Assembly: GCA_945907225.1 (NCBI GenBank)
Contig: CAMDSN010000090.1
Span: 1-6,873 of the forward strand
From: Flavobacterium psychrophilum
Lineage (GTDB): Bacteria > Bacteroidota > Bacteroidia > Flavobacteriales > Flavobacteriaceae
Length of the DNA stretch: 6,873 nucleotides
Direction: 5' to 3'
The position numbers and the translations under genes are program-made. Positions 1 through 6,345 of the stretch are shown piece after piece. The notes beneath the pieces are model-generated. The model made no database searches. It had not been told where the DNA came from and was given only the letters and a program-made list of their open reading frames with translations. The stretch's first letter is position 1; the number at the start of each line of letters is the position of its first letter.

Positions 1-759
1 GGTAAACTAATCAAAGAAGGTCGTTATTCCTATTTTGAAGTTGGAGAGGGGCCGCCAATAGTCGTTTTACACGGATTAATGGGCGGACTGAGTAATTTCA
101 AAGATGTAGCTAATTATTTTTCAACAAAAGGGTATAAAATAATAATTCCCGAACTCCCTATCTATTCACTAAACATATTAAAAACAAATGTCAAAGCCTT
201 TGCAAAATATGTGAAAGATTTTGTTAACTTCAAGAAACTAGATCGTGTTATTTTATTGGGAAATTCCTTAGGAGGGCACATAGCTTTGTATCATGCTAAA
301 GTTTATCCTGAAAAAGTAGCGGGATTAGTAATAACAGGAAGTTCTGGACTTTACGAGAGTGCGATGGGCGACAGCTACCCTAAACGTGGTGATTATGAGT
401 ATATTAAGAAAAAAGCGGAGGCTGTTTTCTTTGATCCTTCCGTTGCTACGAAAGAAATGGTAGATGAAGTATTTTCGGTTGTAAATGACCGAATCAAAGT
501 TATAAAAACACTGACTATTGCCAAAAGTGCCATTCGCCATAACATGGCAAAAGATTTGCCAAAAATGCATATAAAAACTTGTATTATTTGGGGTAAAAAT
601 GATTTAGTGACACCTCCTCACGTTGCTGATGAATTTCATAAGTTAATGCCAAATTCCTCTTTGTATTGGATTGACAAATGCGGTCATGCTGCTATGATGG
701 AGCAACCCGCTGAATTCAATCGTTTACTTGATGAATGGCTTAAAGAGGTTCGTTTATAA
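1..759 (+). CDS. Alpha/beta-fold hydrolase, 5' end cut by the window edge
   Basis: This is a serine hydrolase of the alpha/beta fold, substrate unknown, probably cytoplasmic. The frame is open from base 1, and the 26 codons before the first ATG (79) encode an expected family N-terminus ending in the oxyanion-hole motif HGLMGG. The real start is therefore at or just left of the window edge, and the ATG at 79 is internal. About 252 residues are visible, close to a full-length small hydrolase, so only a few residues should be missing. The nucleophile elbow GNSLGG puts the catalytic Ser at 265-267. The acid is the Asp in GKNDLVTPP (601-603) and the base is the His in KCGHAAMMEQP (685-687), so the triad is complete. 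The cap region (roughly 330-560) contains the conserved-looking stretch YPKRGDYEY. There is no signal peptide in the visible part. The stop codon touches the engB start, which implies co-transcription. Specific activity (esterase, lipase or C-C hydrolase) cannot be told. Confidence 0.9.
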   Translation, partial: GKLIKEGRYSYFEVGEGPPIVVLHGLMGGLSNFKDVANYFSTKGYKIIIPELPIYSLNILKTNVKAFAKYVKDFVNFKKLDRVILLGNSLGGHIALYHAKVYPEKVAGLVITGSSGLYESAMGDSYPKRGDYEYIKKKAEAVFFDPSVATKEMVDEVFSVVNDRIKVIKTLTIAKSAIRHNMAKDLPKMHIKTCIIWGKNDLVTPPHVADEFHKLMPNSSLYWIDKCGHAAMMEQPAEFNRLLDEWLKEVRL

Positions 760-1380
760 ATGAAAATCAATACTGCTGAATTTATAATTAGTAACTCCGA
801 TGTAAGTAAGTGTCCTCTGGAGCGATTACCTGAGTATGCATTTATTGGCAGATCTAATGTTGGAAAATCTTCATTGATTAACATGCTTACTAACCACAAA
901 AATTTAGCAAAAACATCTGGAAAACCTGGGAAAACTCAATTAATTAATCATTTCAAAATTAATTCTAATTGGTTTTTAGTTGACTTACCTGGTTACGGTT
1001 ATGCAAAAGTATCTAAGCGGACAAAAGAAGTTTTTCAAGAGTTTATAACCGATTATTTTGAAAAAAGAGAGCAATTGATATGTGCATTCGTGTTAATAGA
1101 CATTCGGCTAGAAGCTCAAAAAATTGATTTAGAATTTATTAACTATTTAGGAGAAATTGAAGTCCCTTTTTGTATCATATTTACCAAAGCTGATAAAATA
1201 AGTAGAACTAAAGTTGATTCTCACATTGCTTCCTACAGGAAAGCACTTTTGGCTAATAACTGGGAAGAAATGCCCCAGCATTTTATAACATCTGCAACTG
1301 AGAGTACAGGAAGATTGACTGTTTTAGAATATATAGATGGTGTAAATACCGAGGTGTTTAAAAATCAAAATATATTTTAA
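760..1380 (+). CDS. engB: Ribosome biogenesis GTPase EngB (YsxC/YihA)
   Basis: EngB is a small TRAFAC GTPase that acts in the cytoplasm in late assembly of the large (50S) ribosomal subunit and is essential in several bacteria. All G motifs are present in order: G1 P-loop GRSNVGKS (residues 30-37), the switch I/G2 region GKPGKTQ (54-60), G3 DLPG (75-78, followed by YGYAKVS typical of EngB), G4 TKAD (142-145) and G5 SAT (178-180). Its 206 residues match the usual family length of about 200. The ATG follows the hydrolase TAA with no spacer (TAAATG), suggesting translational coupling. An AGAGG stretch at 744-748, inside the hydrolase 3' end, lies 11 nt upstream and could act as a ribosome binding site, though it may just encode Lys-Glu-Val. 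The gene ends 4 bp from the convergent gldC. Confidence 0.96.
   Translation: MKINTAEFIISNSDVSKCPLERLPEYAFIGRSNVGKSSLINMLTNHKNLAKTSGKPGKTQLINHFKINSNWFLVDLPGYGYAKVSKRTKEVFQEFITDYFEKREQLICAFVLIDIRLEAQKIDLEFINYLGEIEVPFCIIFTKADKISRTKVDSHIASYRKALLANNWEEMPQHFITSATESTGRLTVLEYIDGVNTEVFKNQNIF
1367..1378. repeat. 12-bp AT palindrome at the engB 3' end
   Basis: AAAATATATTTT is a perfect 12-bp palindrome overlapping the last codons and part of the stop codon of engB, just before the 4-bp gap to gldC. It is made only of A and T, so it would form a very weak hairpin, and it could easily arise by chance in AT-rich DNA. It is the only symmetrical element at this tail-to-tail junction. No GC-rich stem with a T-run, as in an intrinsic terminator, is visible here. 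Confidence 0.3.
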
Positions 1381-1384
1381 AAGA

Positions 1385-1720
1385 TTACGATTTGAGTTCC
1401 ATTTTTTCTGCAAAATAATCACAAAAATCCTTCATCGTATCGGCCATTTTTTCATCTTGAGTAGCTCTCTGAAAAGTGTCTGACATGGCTAATAATGTTT
1501 GATGAAAAAATAATTTCATTTCATCTACGGGCATGTCCTTCGTCCACAAATCTATTCTGAGGGTCTCCTGAGTTTTACTATCCCAAACTGAAAGCATTAT
1601 GGCCTTGGCCTCCTCCTGATCAACTGCTCCATCTTGGGCAGTCCAAGCTAATTTCTCGGGAATGCGGTTTTCGTCTAATTGAACAATTATTTTTATTTCT
1701 GATGTTTTTGAATTACTCAT
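1385..1720 (-). CDS. gldC: Gliding motility protein GldC
   Basis: GldC is a small accessory protein of flavobacterial gliding; from general knowledge of Flavobacterium johnsoniae, gldC is paired with gldB and its loss only partly impairs gliding. Its biochemical role is unknown. I recognise the 111-residue family sequence: an MSNSKTSEI start, the WTAQDG stretch near residues 26-31, then MLSVWDSK, LWTKDMPVDEM, FHQTLLAMSDTF and the C-terminal MKDFCDYFAEKMELK. There is no signal peptide, lipobox or membrane segment, so it is probably cytoplasmic, and many residues are acidic. The frame is open to an earlier ATG at 1753, but that start would add 11 basic residues and overlap gldB by 41 bp. The ATG at 1720-1718 gives the family N-terminus and an 8-bp overlap with the gldB stop (ATGAGTAA), consistent with translational coupling. 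It lies downstream of gldB in the same transcript. Confidence 0.93.
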   Translation of the reverse strand: MSNSKTSEIKIIVQLDENRIPEKLAWTAQDGAVDQEEAKAIMLSVWDSKTQETLRIDLWTKDMPVDEMKLFFHQTLLAMSDTFQRATQDEKMADTMKDFCDYFAEKMELKS

Positions 1721-2687
1721 CCGTTTTCTTTGGTTTATATTTAGATTTTTCAAATATTTCAGTCGGATCCATTTTAAGTAATTCGGTTAAGGGAACCTCG
1801 TTCTTTTGCATAAATGACCTAACAATCTGCCAGCCGATCCATTGCCCAACTCGACCCGGAGATTCATTATCTATTTCTAAATAAAATTTAGAAAAAGGTC
1901 CAATGTTAATGAATCGGCTAGCTAATTTTGACTCTGTGCTAAACAAGAGTTCTTTTTCTATAAAATAACGCCAAACATAACTTTCGTTTTCTTGACACCA
2001 TGTAATTTGTTCAGGCAGATAACCCATTTTTTCTGCATCGTTATGGTTGGGTAATAATTGGTCTTTCAAATACAATTGTTTCCCATAATAAATCATTTCT
2101 GAAAGTAATGTTCGCTCAGTTGCAGGTCGGATTAGATTTAAAGAAAAACTTGTCACTACATCTGGCAAGATTTGCCGCTCTTCAAAATTTTGCTCAATAT
2201 ATGATGGAAATTCATAAAATTTATGTTTGTCTCCTAAATACAATTCTAGTGAAATTAGAAGTTTATCGTTAGCGTAAATTACTTTATTGGTGTAATCCAT
2301 ATCAGCAATAACAGTGTAAACCTTTGGCTCAATCACTTTTGGAAAAAAATACTTAATGTGCTTGAACAAATCTTCAAGTTCTTTTTCTTGTTTTCCAAAA
2401 TCGGAATATTTTTTTTCAACTTCTTGATACAATTCGCGCCAAAGTGGATTCTCAATTTTTCCTACCCAAACACTATCTGGAACTCCCTTTGGAAAGAAAA
2501 AAGGATATTCTTCTTTGAGTTCATTTAATTTCTCTGGCTGAGTTTCAAAAAAAGCCTTTTCAAAGCGGTAAATTTGAAGATTCAATTCCATTTTTTCTAC
2601 TTCTTTTTCTACTTTAGACTTCTTAGTACATGAGTTAAAGGAAATTAATACAAACATTAGTATGAATAGGTGTTTTTTCATATTCAA
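1713..2687 (-). CDS. gldB: Gliding motility lipoprotein GldB
   Basis: GldB is a cell-envelope lipoprotein required for flavobacterial gliding and, in F. johnsoniae, for proper function of the linked type IX secretion/gliding machinery. The N-terminus is a lipoprotein signal: MNMKK, a hydrophobic core, then the lipobox FNSC with the acylated Cys at residue 20 (codon 2630-2628). Phe at -3 and Asn at -2 depart from the classic lipobox. The residues after Cys (TKKSK) are basic and lack the acidic surface-export signal, so a periplasm-facing lipoprotein is most likely. The 324-residue mature family pattern is clear: LELYLGD (148-153), TLLSEMIYYGKQLYL (193-207), EQITWCQENE (226-235), SPGRVGQWIGWQIVRSFM (276-293) and the C-terminal SKYKP. 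ATG codons at 2687 and 2681 are both possible starts; the first is listed. It is the first gene of the gldB-gldC operon and is transcribed away from nadE. Confidence 0.95.
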   Translation of the reverse strand: MNMKKHLFILMFVLISFNSCTKKSKVEKEVEKMELNLQIYRFEKAFFETQPEKLNELKEEYPFFFPKGVPDSVWVGKIENPLWRELYQEVEKKYSDFGKQEKELEDLFKHIKYFFPKVIEPKVYTVIADMDYTNKVIYANDKLLISLELYLGDKHKFYEFPSYIEQNFEERQILPDVVTSFSLNLIRPATERTLLSEMIYYGKQLYLKDQLLPNHNDAEKMGYLPEQITWCQENESYVWRYFIEKELLFSTESKLASRFINIGPFSKFYLEIDNESPGRVGQWIGWQIVRSFMQKNEVPLTELLKMDPTEIFEKSKYKPKKTDE

Positions 2688-2709
2688 AATTAAAAGATAA
2701 TTAAATTAC

Positions 2710-2739
2710 TTGAGAGACATCTGTTTTTTTTTACCTTTG
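2710..2739 (+). promoter_or_regulatory. Probable nadE promoter (TTG-N19-TAccTTTG)
   Basis: A -33 TTG (2710-2712) and a -7 TACCTTTG (2732-2739) are separated by 19 bp, which matches the Bacteroidota housekeeping sigma consensus TTG/TTTG-N19-TAnnTTTG. Transcription should start near 2745, giving a leader of about 30 nt before the nadE ATG at 2778. The spacer contains a T9 run ending at the first base of the -7 element. The -7 element abuts the oppositely oriented -7 element assigned to gldB. Confidence 0.75.
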
Positions 2740-2774
2740 CAAATATACATTTCCCTTTTTTATAATTTTAAAAA
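2740..2774 (-). promoter_or_regulatory. Probable gldBC promoter, -7 element TATATTTG
   Basis: On the minus strand, TATATTTG at 2747-2740 matches the TAnnTTTG -7 consensus. The best -33 candidate is only a T5 run (2774-2770) at a 22-bp spacing, with no TTG, so this promoter looks weaker than the nadE promoter. The predicted start near 2734 leaves a leader of about 45 nt before the gldB ATG. The two -7 elements form one palindrome, so the two promoters probably cannot be open at the same time. Confidence 0.5.
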
Positions 2775-2777
2775 CCT

Positions 2778-3584
2778 ATGGCAAAAAAAAGCACTATTAA
2801 TGTAGAAGAAGTAACTTCTTTCATCGTAAATTGGCTTAAAGAATACGCAATTAAGTCAAATGTTAATGGTTTTGTTGTTGGAATTTCGGGAGGTATAGAC
2901 TCGGCCGTGACATCTAGTTTGTGTGCAAAAACTGGACTAACCACCTTATGTGTTGAGATGCCAATTCATCAAGATAGTAAGCAAGTCAATCGCGGGAGAG
3001 AACATATTGAAAAATTAAAAAAAAATTATCCAAACGTAAAAAATGAGATTGCTGATTTGACAGTTCTATTTGAAACATTTAAAAATGAAGTTCCAGTTTG
3101 TAACGAAACAGACCGATTAAATTTAACATTAGCAAATACCAGATCTAGATTTCGAATGACAACTTTATACTATTTTGCAGGAATACATGGTTTGCTGGTT
3201 GCTGGCACAGGAAATAAAGTGGAGGATTTTGGTGTTGGTTTTTATACAAAATATGGAGATGGAGGGGTAGATTTAAGTCCAATAGCCGATTTAATGAAAA
3301 GTGATGTTTATGCTTTGGGCCGTTATCTTGAGATTCCAGAATCCGTTCAAATTGCAGCTCCTACAGACGGATTGTTTGGAGATTCAAGAACCGATGAAGA
3401 ACAAATTGGAGCAAGCTACGATGAGTTAGAATGGGCAATGCTTTATACTGAAAAGCACCCCGTTGCAGAAAATTTAAAAGAACGAGAAAAAGAAGTGTTG
3501 AAAATTTATAAAAGATTAAATTCTATTAATAAACACAAAATGAATCCAATACCCGTTTGTGAAATTCCAAATTTTTTGAAATAA
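2778..3584 (+). CDS. nadE: NAD+ synthetase, ammonia-dependent type (NadE)
   Basis: NadE catalyses the last step of NAD+ synthesis: nicotinic acid adenine dinucleotide is adenylylated with ATP and amidated. It is a cytoplasmic enzyme of the adenine nucleotide alpha-hydrolase (PP-loop) fold and normally works as a homodimer. Its ATP pyrophosphatase loop is GISGGIDSA (residues 35-43). Further family signatures are RSRFRMTTLYYFA (122-134), the GTGNKVED loop (143-150), FYTKYGDGGVDLSPI (155-169), SDVYALGRYL (175-184), and SRTDEEQIGASYDELE (203-218). At 268 residues it has no N-terminal nitrilase-type glutaminase domain, so it should use free ammonia or a partner amidotransferase. The ATG lies about 30 nt after the predicted transcription start. 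It is divergent from gldB; the 60-nt gap to the response regulator downstream has no visible terminator, so readthrough is possible. A run of nine A occurs in the coding sequence at 3017-3025. Confidence 0.95.
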   Translation: MAKKSTINVEEVTSFIVNWLKEYAIKSNVNGFVVGISGGIDSAVTSSLCAKTGLTTLCVEMPIHQDSKQVNRGREHIEKLKKNYPNVKNEIADLTVLFETFKNEVPVCNETDRLNLTLANTRSRFRMTTLYYFAGIHGLLVAGTGNKVEDFGVGFYTKYGDGGVDLSPIADLMKSDVYALGRYLEIPESVQIAAPTDGLFGDSRTDEEQIGASYDELEWAMLYTEKHPVAENLKEREKEVLKIYKRLNSINKHKMNPIPVCEIPNFLK

Positions 3585-3644
3585 ACTTTTATTTTAATTT
3601 AATATTTTTTAAGTTTACAATTATTTCTAATTAACATCAAAATT

Positions 3645-4274
3645 ATGATTAACGTTTGTGTAGCTGACAATTTTCCAGTTGTTCATTTTGGAATTAAAGC
3701 CTATTTCAAAGATCACTCAGAAATTAATATCATCTCTAATGTTGGAAACTTTTTTATGGTTCCGGATGCATTACGAAATAAAGAAATTGATGTGCTAGTT
3801 ATAGATCTTGAGTTAGAAGGTTTGAAAAGTATTTATGAACTAAAATCAATAATAAAAAATTTCCCTAAAACTAAAGTTGTTGTTTTTAGTAGTCTATCTG
3901 AACATATATATGCCCCAAATGCAATTAAAGCAGGTTGCGCTGGCTATGTTCATAAATCATCTAAACTAGAAAATTTAGGGATTTCAATTGTGAAAATAAA
4001 TCAAGGTCAAATCATCTTAAATGACGAAATCAAGAAAAACTTAGCTTTAATTGCGAAACAAAACAAAACAGAACGTTTGTACCGAAAACTTTCTAATAGA
4101 GAGATTGAAGTGTTGCGTTTTTTAAGTGATGGGAAAAAAAATAATGAAATAGCGCGTCTTTTAGCACTAAATGAAAAAACCATTAGCACCTACAAACTCC
4201 GTTTATTAACGAAACTAAATGTAACTAACTTAGTAGATTTAGTTAACAAAGCTAAGACCCTAGAAATAGTATAG
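3645..4274 (+). CDS. Orphan response regulator, NarL/LuxR (REC-HTH) family
   Basis: This is a two-domain transcription factor: an N-terminal receiver domain (residues 1 to about 118) and a C-terminal LuxR-type helix-turn-helix (about 147-205). In the receiver, the phosphoacceptor Asp is D54 (VLVIDLELEG), the Ser/Thr switch is S82 (FSSLSE) and the conserved Lys is K104 (YVHKSS). The acidic pair is D8-N9 (VADNF) rather than the usual Asp-Asp, so one predicted Mg-binding carboxylate is missing. The HTH begins LSNREIEVLRFLSDGKKNNEIA, and its recognition helix is EKTISTYKLRLLTKLNV. The length of 209 residues is normal. No histidine kinase gene lies in the window, so its partner, if any, is elsewhere. 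It follows nadE by 60 nt on the same strand without a convincing promoter of its own, and converges on dnaG with a 25-bp gap. Its target genes are unknown; proximity to gldBC and nadE is only suggestive. Confidence 0.9.
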   Translation: MINVCVADNFPVVHFGIKAYFKDHSEINIISNVGNFFMVPDALRNKEIDVLVIDLELEGLKSIYELKSIIKNFPKTKVVVFSSLSEHIYAPNAIKAGCAGYVHKSSKLENLGISIVKINQGQIILNDEIKKNLALIAKQNKTERLYRKLSNREIEVLRFLSDGKKNNEIARLLALNEKTISTYKLRLLTKLNVTNLVDLVNKAKTLEIV

Positions 4275-4299
4275 CAGTAGCCAAAATTATCCGATTTTT

Positions 4300-6279
4300 T
4301 TAGAGATATGCAGTCCGGATTCGTCCTATTTTATTGGTTAAGCTGACTTTAAGCTTGTTATAATCATTAATTGTTGATTTTAACTCTTCCAAATTGTTTT
4401 CATCCTCACTGTTATAATCTTGCATCAAATCTAAAATGAGTTTATTGATTAAATATTCTCGTAACGAAATGATTGTTTCACTTACATATTGACTTACGTT
4501 TTGATGCTTAGATTTAACATATATGTGTTTTGTTTCCCAGTTGTGAAGCGACTCTTTTTCTTCTAACATCAAAATATCAGTAACTATTTTTGAATGCTCT
4601 TCTGATAATTGCATCACATATTGATCAACGTTTAACGAATCATCTTGATTGTAGAAAAGAATCAAATCATTATAAATACTTTTAAAAACTGGATTAGCCA
4701 ATTCTACTTCGTCCTCTTGCAAGCTCAAATAAATACGTTGGTGAACTTTAATAGTAATAGTTTCTTTTTCTTCAATAATTTCTCCTGCTTCATTAGTCTT
4801 CAAAATAAAATCATCAAATTCGGCAACTTGAGATCCATACATTAATAAAATCTCAATTATCTTTTTTTCCAATTCATAGACAACATTTACTTTTTCATGT
4901 TGTATTGAGGGTTCATTCTTAACAATCTCAAATGCTTTCTGTTCTTGTTTTTGTCTCTTCCCGGCTTCAGCTATATCTTTTTGAAGGAGCTGAGCTAAAG
5001 TATTAACCAAAACCTGTTCAGAAATATCCATAATCTTTGAACACTCTTGGATATAAATTTCCCTTTTTATTCTATCGGGTATCTTGGAAATACTAACCAC
5101 CATATCCCGAATTAAGTCAGCTTTCTTGATCGGGTCGTTATTGGCTTCAACCATTAAAAGCGAAGCTTTGAACTGTATAAAATCCTTGGCGTTATTTTCT
5201 AAATGAAATACTAAATCATCATAAGAATTTTTTCTTGCAAAACTATCTGGATCTTCACCGTCAGGAAACGTGCAGACTTTTACATTCATCCCTTCTTCGA
5301 GAATCAAATCAATTCCACGAATAGAGGCGCGCAACCCTGCAGCATCGCCATCAAATAGCACAGTGACATTTTTGGTTAATCTATTTATTAACCGAATCTG
5401 ATCAGGTGTTAATGCAGTTCCCGAAGAGGCTACCACATTTTCAATTCCGGCTTGATGCATTTGAATTACATCTGTATACCCTTCAACCAAATAACAATTG
5501 TTTTGTTTGGCAATAGCTTGTTTAGCGTGAAAAATTCCATAGAGGACTTTGCTTTTATGGTATATTTCGCTCTCGGGAGAATTGAGATATTTTGCTGCTT
5601 TTTTATCATTAGTCAAAATTCTACCTCCAAATCCTAAATTTCTTCCCGACAAACTCTGAATCGGAAACATCACTCTCCCTTTAAAACGGTCAAAATGTTT
5701 ACCATCTTCTCTAGTAATGGTCAATCCAACTTTCTCTAAAAATTCTAATTGATACCCTTTTGCTAAAGCTTCTTTGGTAAAAGCATCCCAAGTTTCAGGT
5801 GAATAGCCCAAACCAAATTTGGCGATGGTTTCATTTGTAAATCCCCTTTCTTTAAAATAGGTTAACCCAATGGCTTTTCCTTCTTCAGAATTTAAAAGTG
5901 TGTCATTAAAATAGGTTTTGGCAAATTCGGAAACCAAGTACATGCTTTCCTTTTCATTGGCTTCTATTTTATCTTCTTGAGAAGTTTCGGTTTCTTCTAT
6001 TTCGATGTTGTATTTATTGGCCAAAAAACGAATCGCTTCCGGATAGGTGAAATGCTCATGCTCCATCAAGAAAGTCACTACACTTCCGCCTTTTCCAGAG
6101 CTGAAATCTTTCCAAATCTGTTTCACAGGAGAAACCATGAACGACGGAGAACGTTCATCCGAAAATGGACTCAATCCTTTATAATTACTACCAGCACGTT
6201 TTAGTTGAACAAAGTCACCTATGACTTCTTCCACTCGTGCGGTTTCAAAAACTTTATCTATGGTTTCGCGGGTAATCAA
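4300..6279 (-). CDS. dnaG: DNA primase DnaG, with a zinc domain lacking its ligands
   Basis: DnaG makes the RNA primers for replication and works with the DnaB helicase at the fork. The 659 residues show three parts: an N-terminal zinc-binding-type domain (about 1-95), the RNA polymerase core with TOPRIM (about 115-430), and a less conserved C-terminal helicase-interaction region (about 465-659). Core motifs are intact: FDRFKGRVMFPI (197-208), LVEGYTDVI (264-272, acidic E266), SSGTALTPDQ (285-294), FDGDAAG (D310 and D312) and GEDPDSF (341-347). In the zinc domain, the CxxH and CxxC positions read S37, S40, D58 and S61, so no ligand remains although the PSFMVSP and SGKGG framing is conserved. 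The start is a TTG (6279-6277): an in-frame stop lies four codons upstream, the next ATG is at residue 48 inside the domain, and MIxxxTIDKVFETARVEEVI is the expected N-terminus. It may have its own promoter, and it could also receive readthrough from the prenyl synthase. Confidence 0.96.
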   Translation of the reverse strand: MITRETIDKVFETARVEEVIGDFVQLKRAGSNYKGLSPFSDERSPSFMVSPVKQIWKDFSSGKGGSVVTFLMEHEHFTYPEAIRFLANKYNIEIEETETSQEDKIEANEKESMYLVSEFAKTYFNDTLLNSEEGKAIGLTYFKERGFTNETIAKFGLGYSPETWDAFTKEALAKGYQLEFLEKVGLTITREDGKHFDRFKGRVMFPIQSLSGRNLGFGGRILTNDKKAAKYLNSPESEIYHKSKVLYGIFHAKQAIAKQNNCYLVEGYTDVIQMHQAGIENVVASSGTALTPDQIRLINRLTKNVTVLFDGDAAGLRASIRGIDLILEEGMNVKVCTFPDGEDPDSFARKNSYDDLVFHLENNAKDFIQFKASLLMVEANNDPIKKADLIRDMVVSISKIPDRIKREIYIQECSKIMDISEQVLVNTLAQLLQKDIAEAGKRQKQEQKAFEIVKNEPSIQHEKVNVVYELEKKIIEILLMYGSQVAEFDDFILKTNEAGEIIEEKETITIKVHQRIYLSLQEDEVELANPVFKSIYNDLILFYNQDDSLNVDQYVMQLSEEHSKIVTDILMLEEKESLHNWETKHIYVKSKHQNVSQYVSETIISLREYLINKLILDLMQDYNSEDENNLEELKSTINDYNKLKVSLTNKIGRIRTAYL

Positions 6280-6312
6280 AATTTTGATTTAAAATTTAAA
6301 AGTTTAAAGTTA

Positions 6313-6345
6313 CAAATATATTGTATAGTAAAAAACCTTTTGCAA
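6313..6345 (-). promoter_or_regulatory. Probable dnaG promoter (TTG-N22-TATATTTG)
   Basis: On the minus strand a TTG at 6345-6343 and a perfect -7 element TATATTTG at 6320-6313 are separated by 22 bp, at the long end of the Bacteroidota range. Transcription would start near 6306, giving a leader of about 27 nt to the TTG start codon. The leader is almost pure A and T. An 8-bp palindrome CTTCGAAG (6346-6353) directly abuts the -33 TTG on its upstream side. The remainder of the 135-bp intergenic region (6280-6414) shows no terminator hairpin for the prenyl synthase. Confidence 0.55.

Noticed and set aside
79..81. ATG at 79 as the start of the hydrolase gene
   Set aside because: The frame is open to base 1 and the upstream codons encode conserved sequence, including the first half of the oxyanion-hole motif.
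1721..1753. Longer gldC start at 1753
   Set aside because: It adds a basic 11-residue extension unlike the family and overlaps gldB by 41 bp; the start at 1720 gives the known N-terminus.
3017..3025. A9 run inside nadE as a phase-variable tract (also A8 at 4134-4141 in the regulator)
   Set aside because: Lysine-rich reading in AT-rich DNA explains these runs; both reading frames are intact and these are not gene classes known for phase variation.
3576..3610. Possible promoter for the response regulator (TTG at 3576-3578, TATTTTTT at 3603-3610)
   Set aside because: The -7 element lacks the final G and the spacing is 24 bp; in a region this AT-rich the match is not convincing.
4283..4298. Possible bidirectional terminator between the response regulator and dnaG (AAAAT, 6-nt loop, ATTTT followed by T residues)
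   Set aside because: The stem has only five A:T pairs and no G:C pair, too weak for an intrinsic terminator.
6288..6310. Repeated TTTAAA units in the dnaG leader as a tandem repeat
   Set aside because: The copies are short, irregular and made only of A and T, as expected by chance in this kind of spacer.
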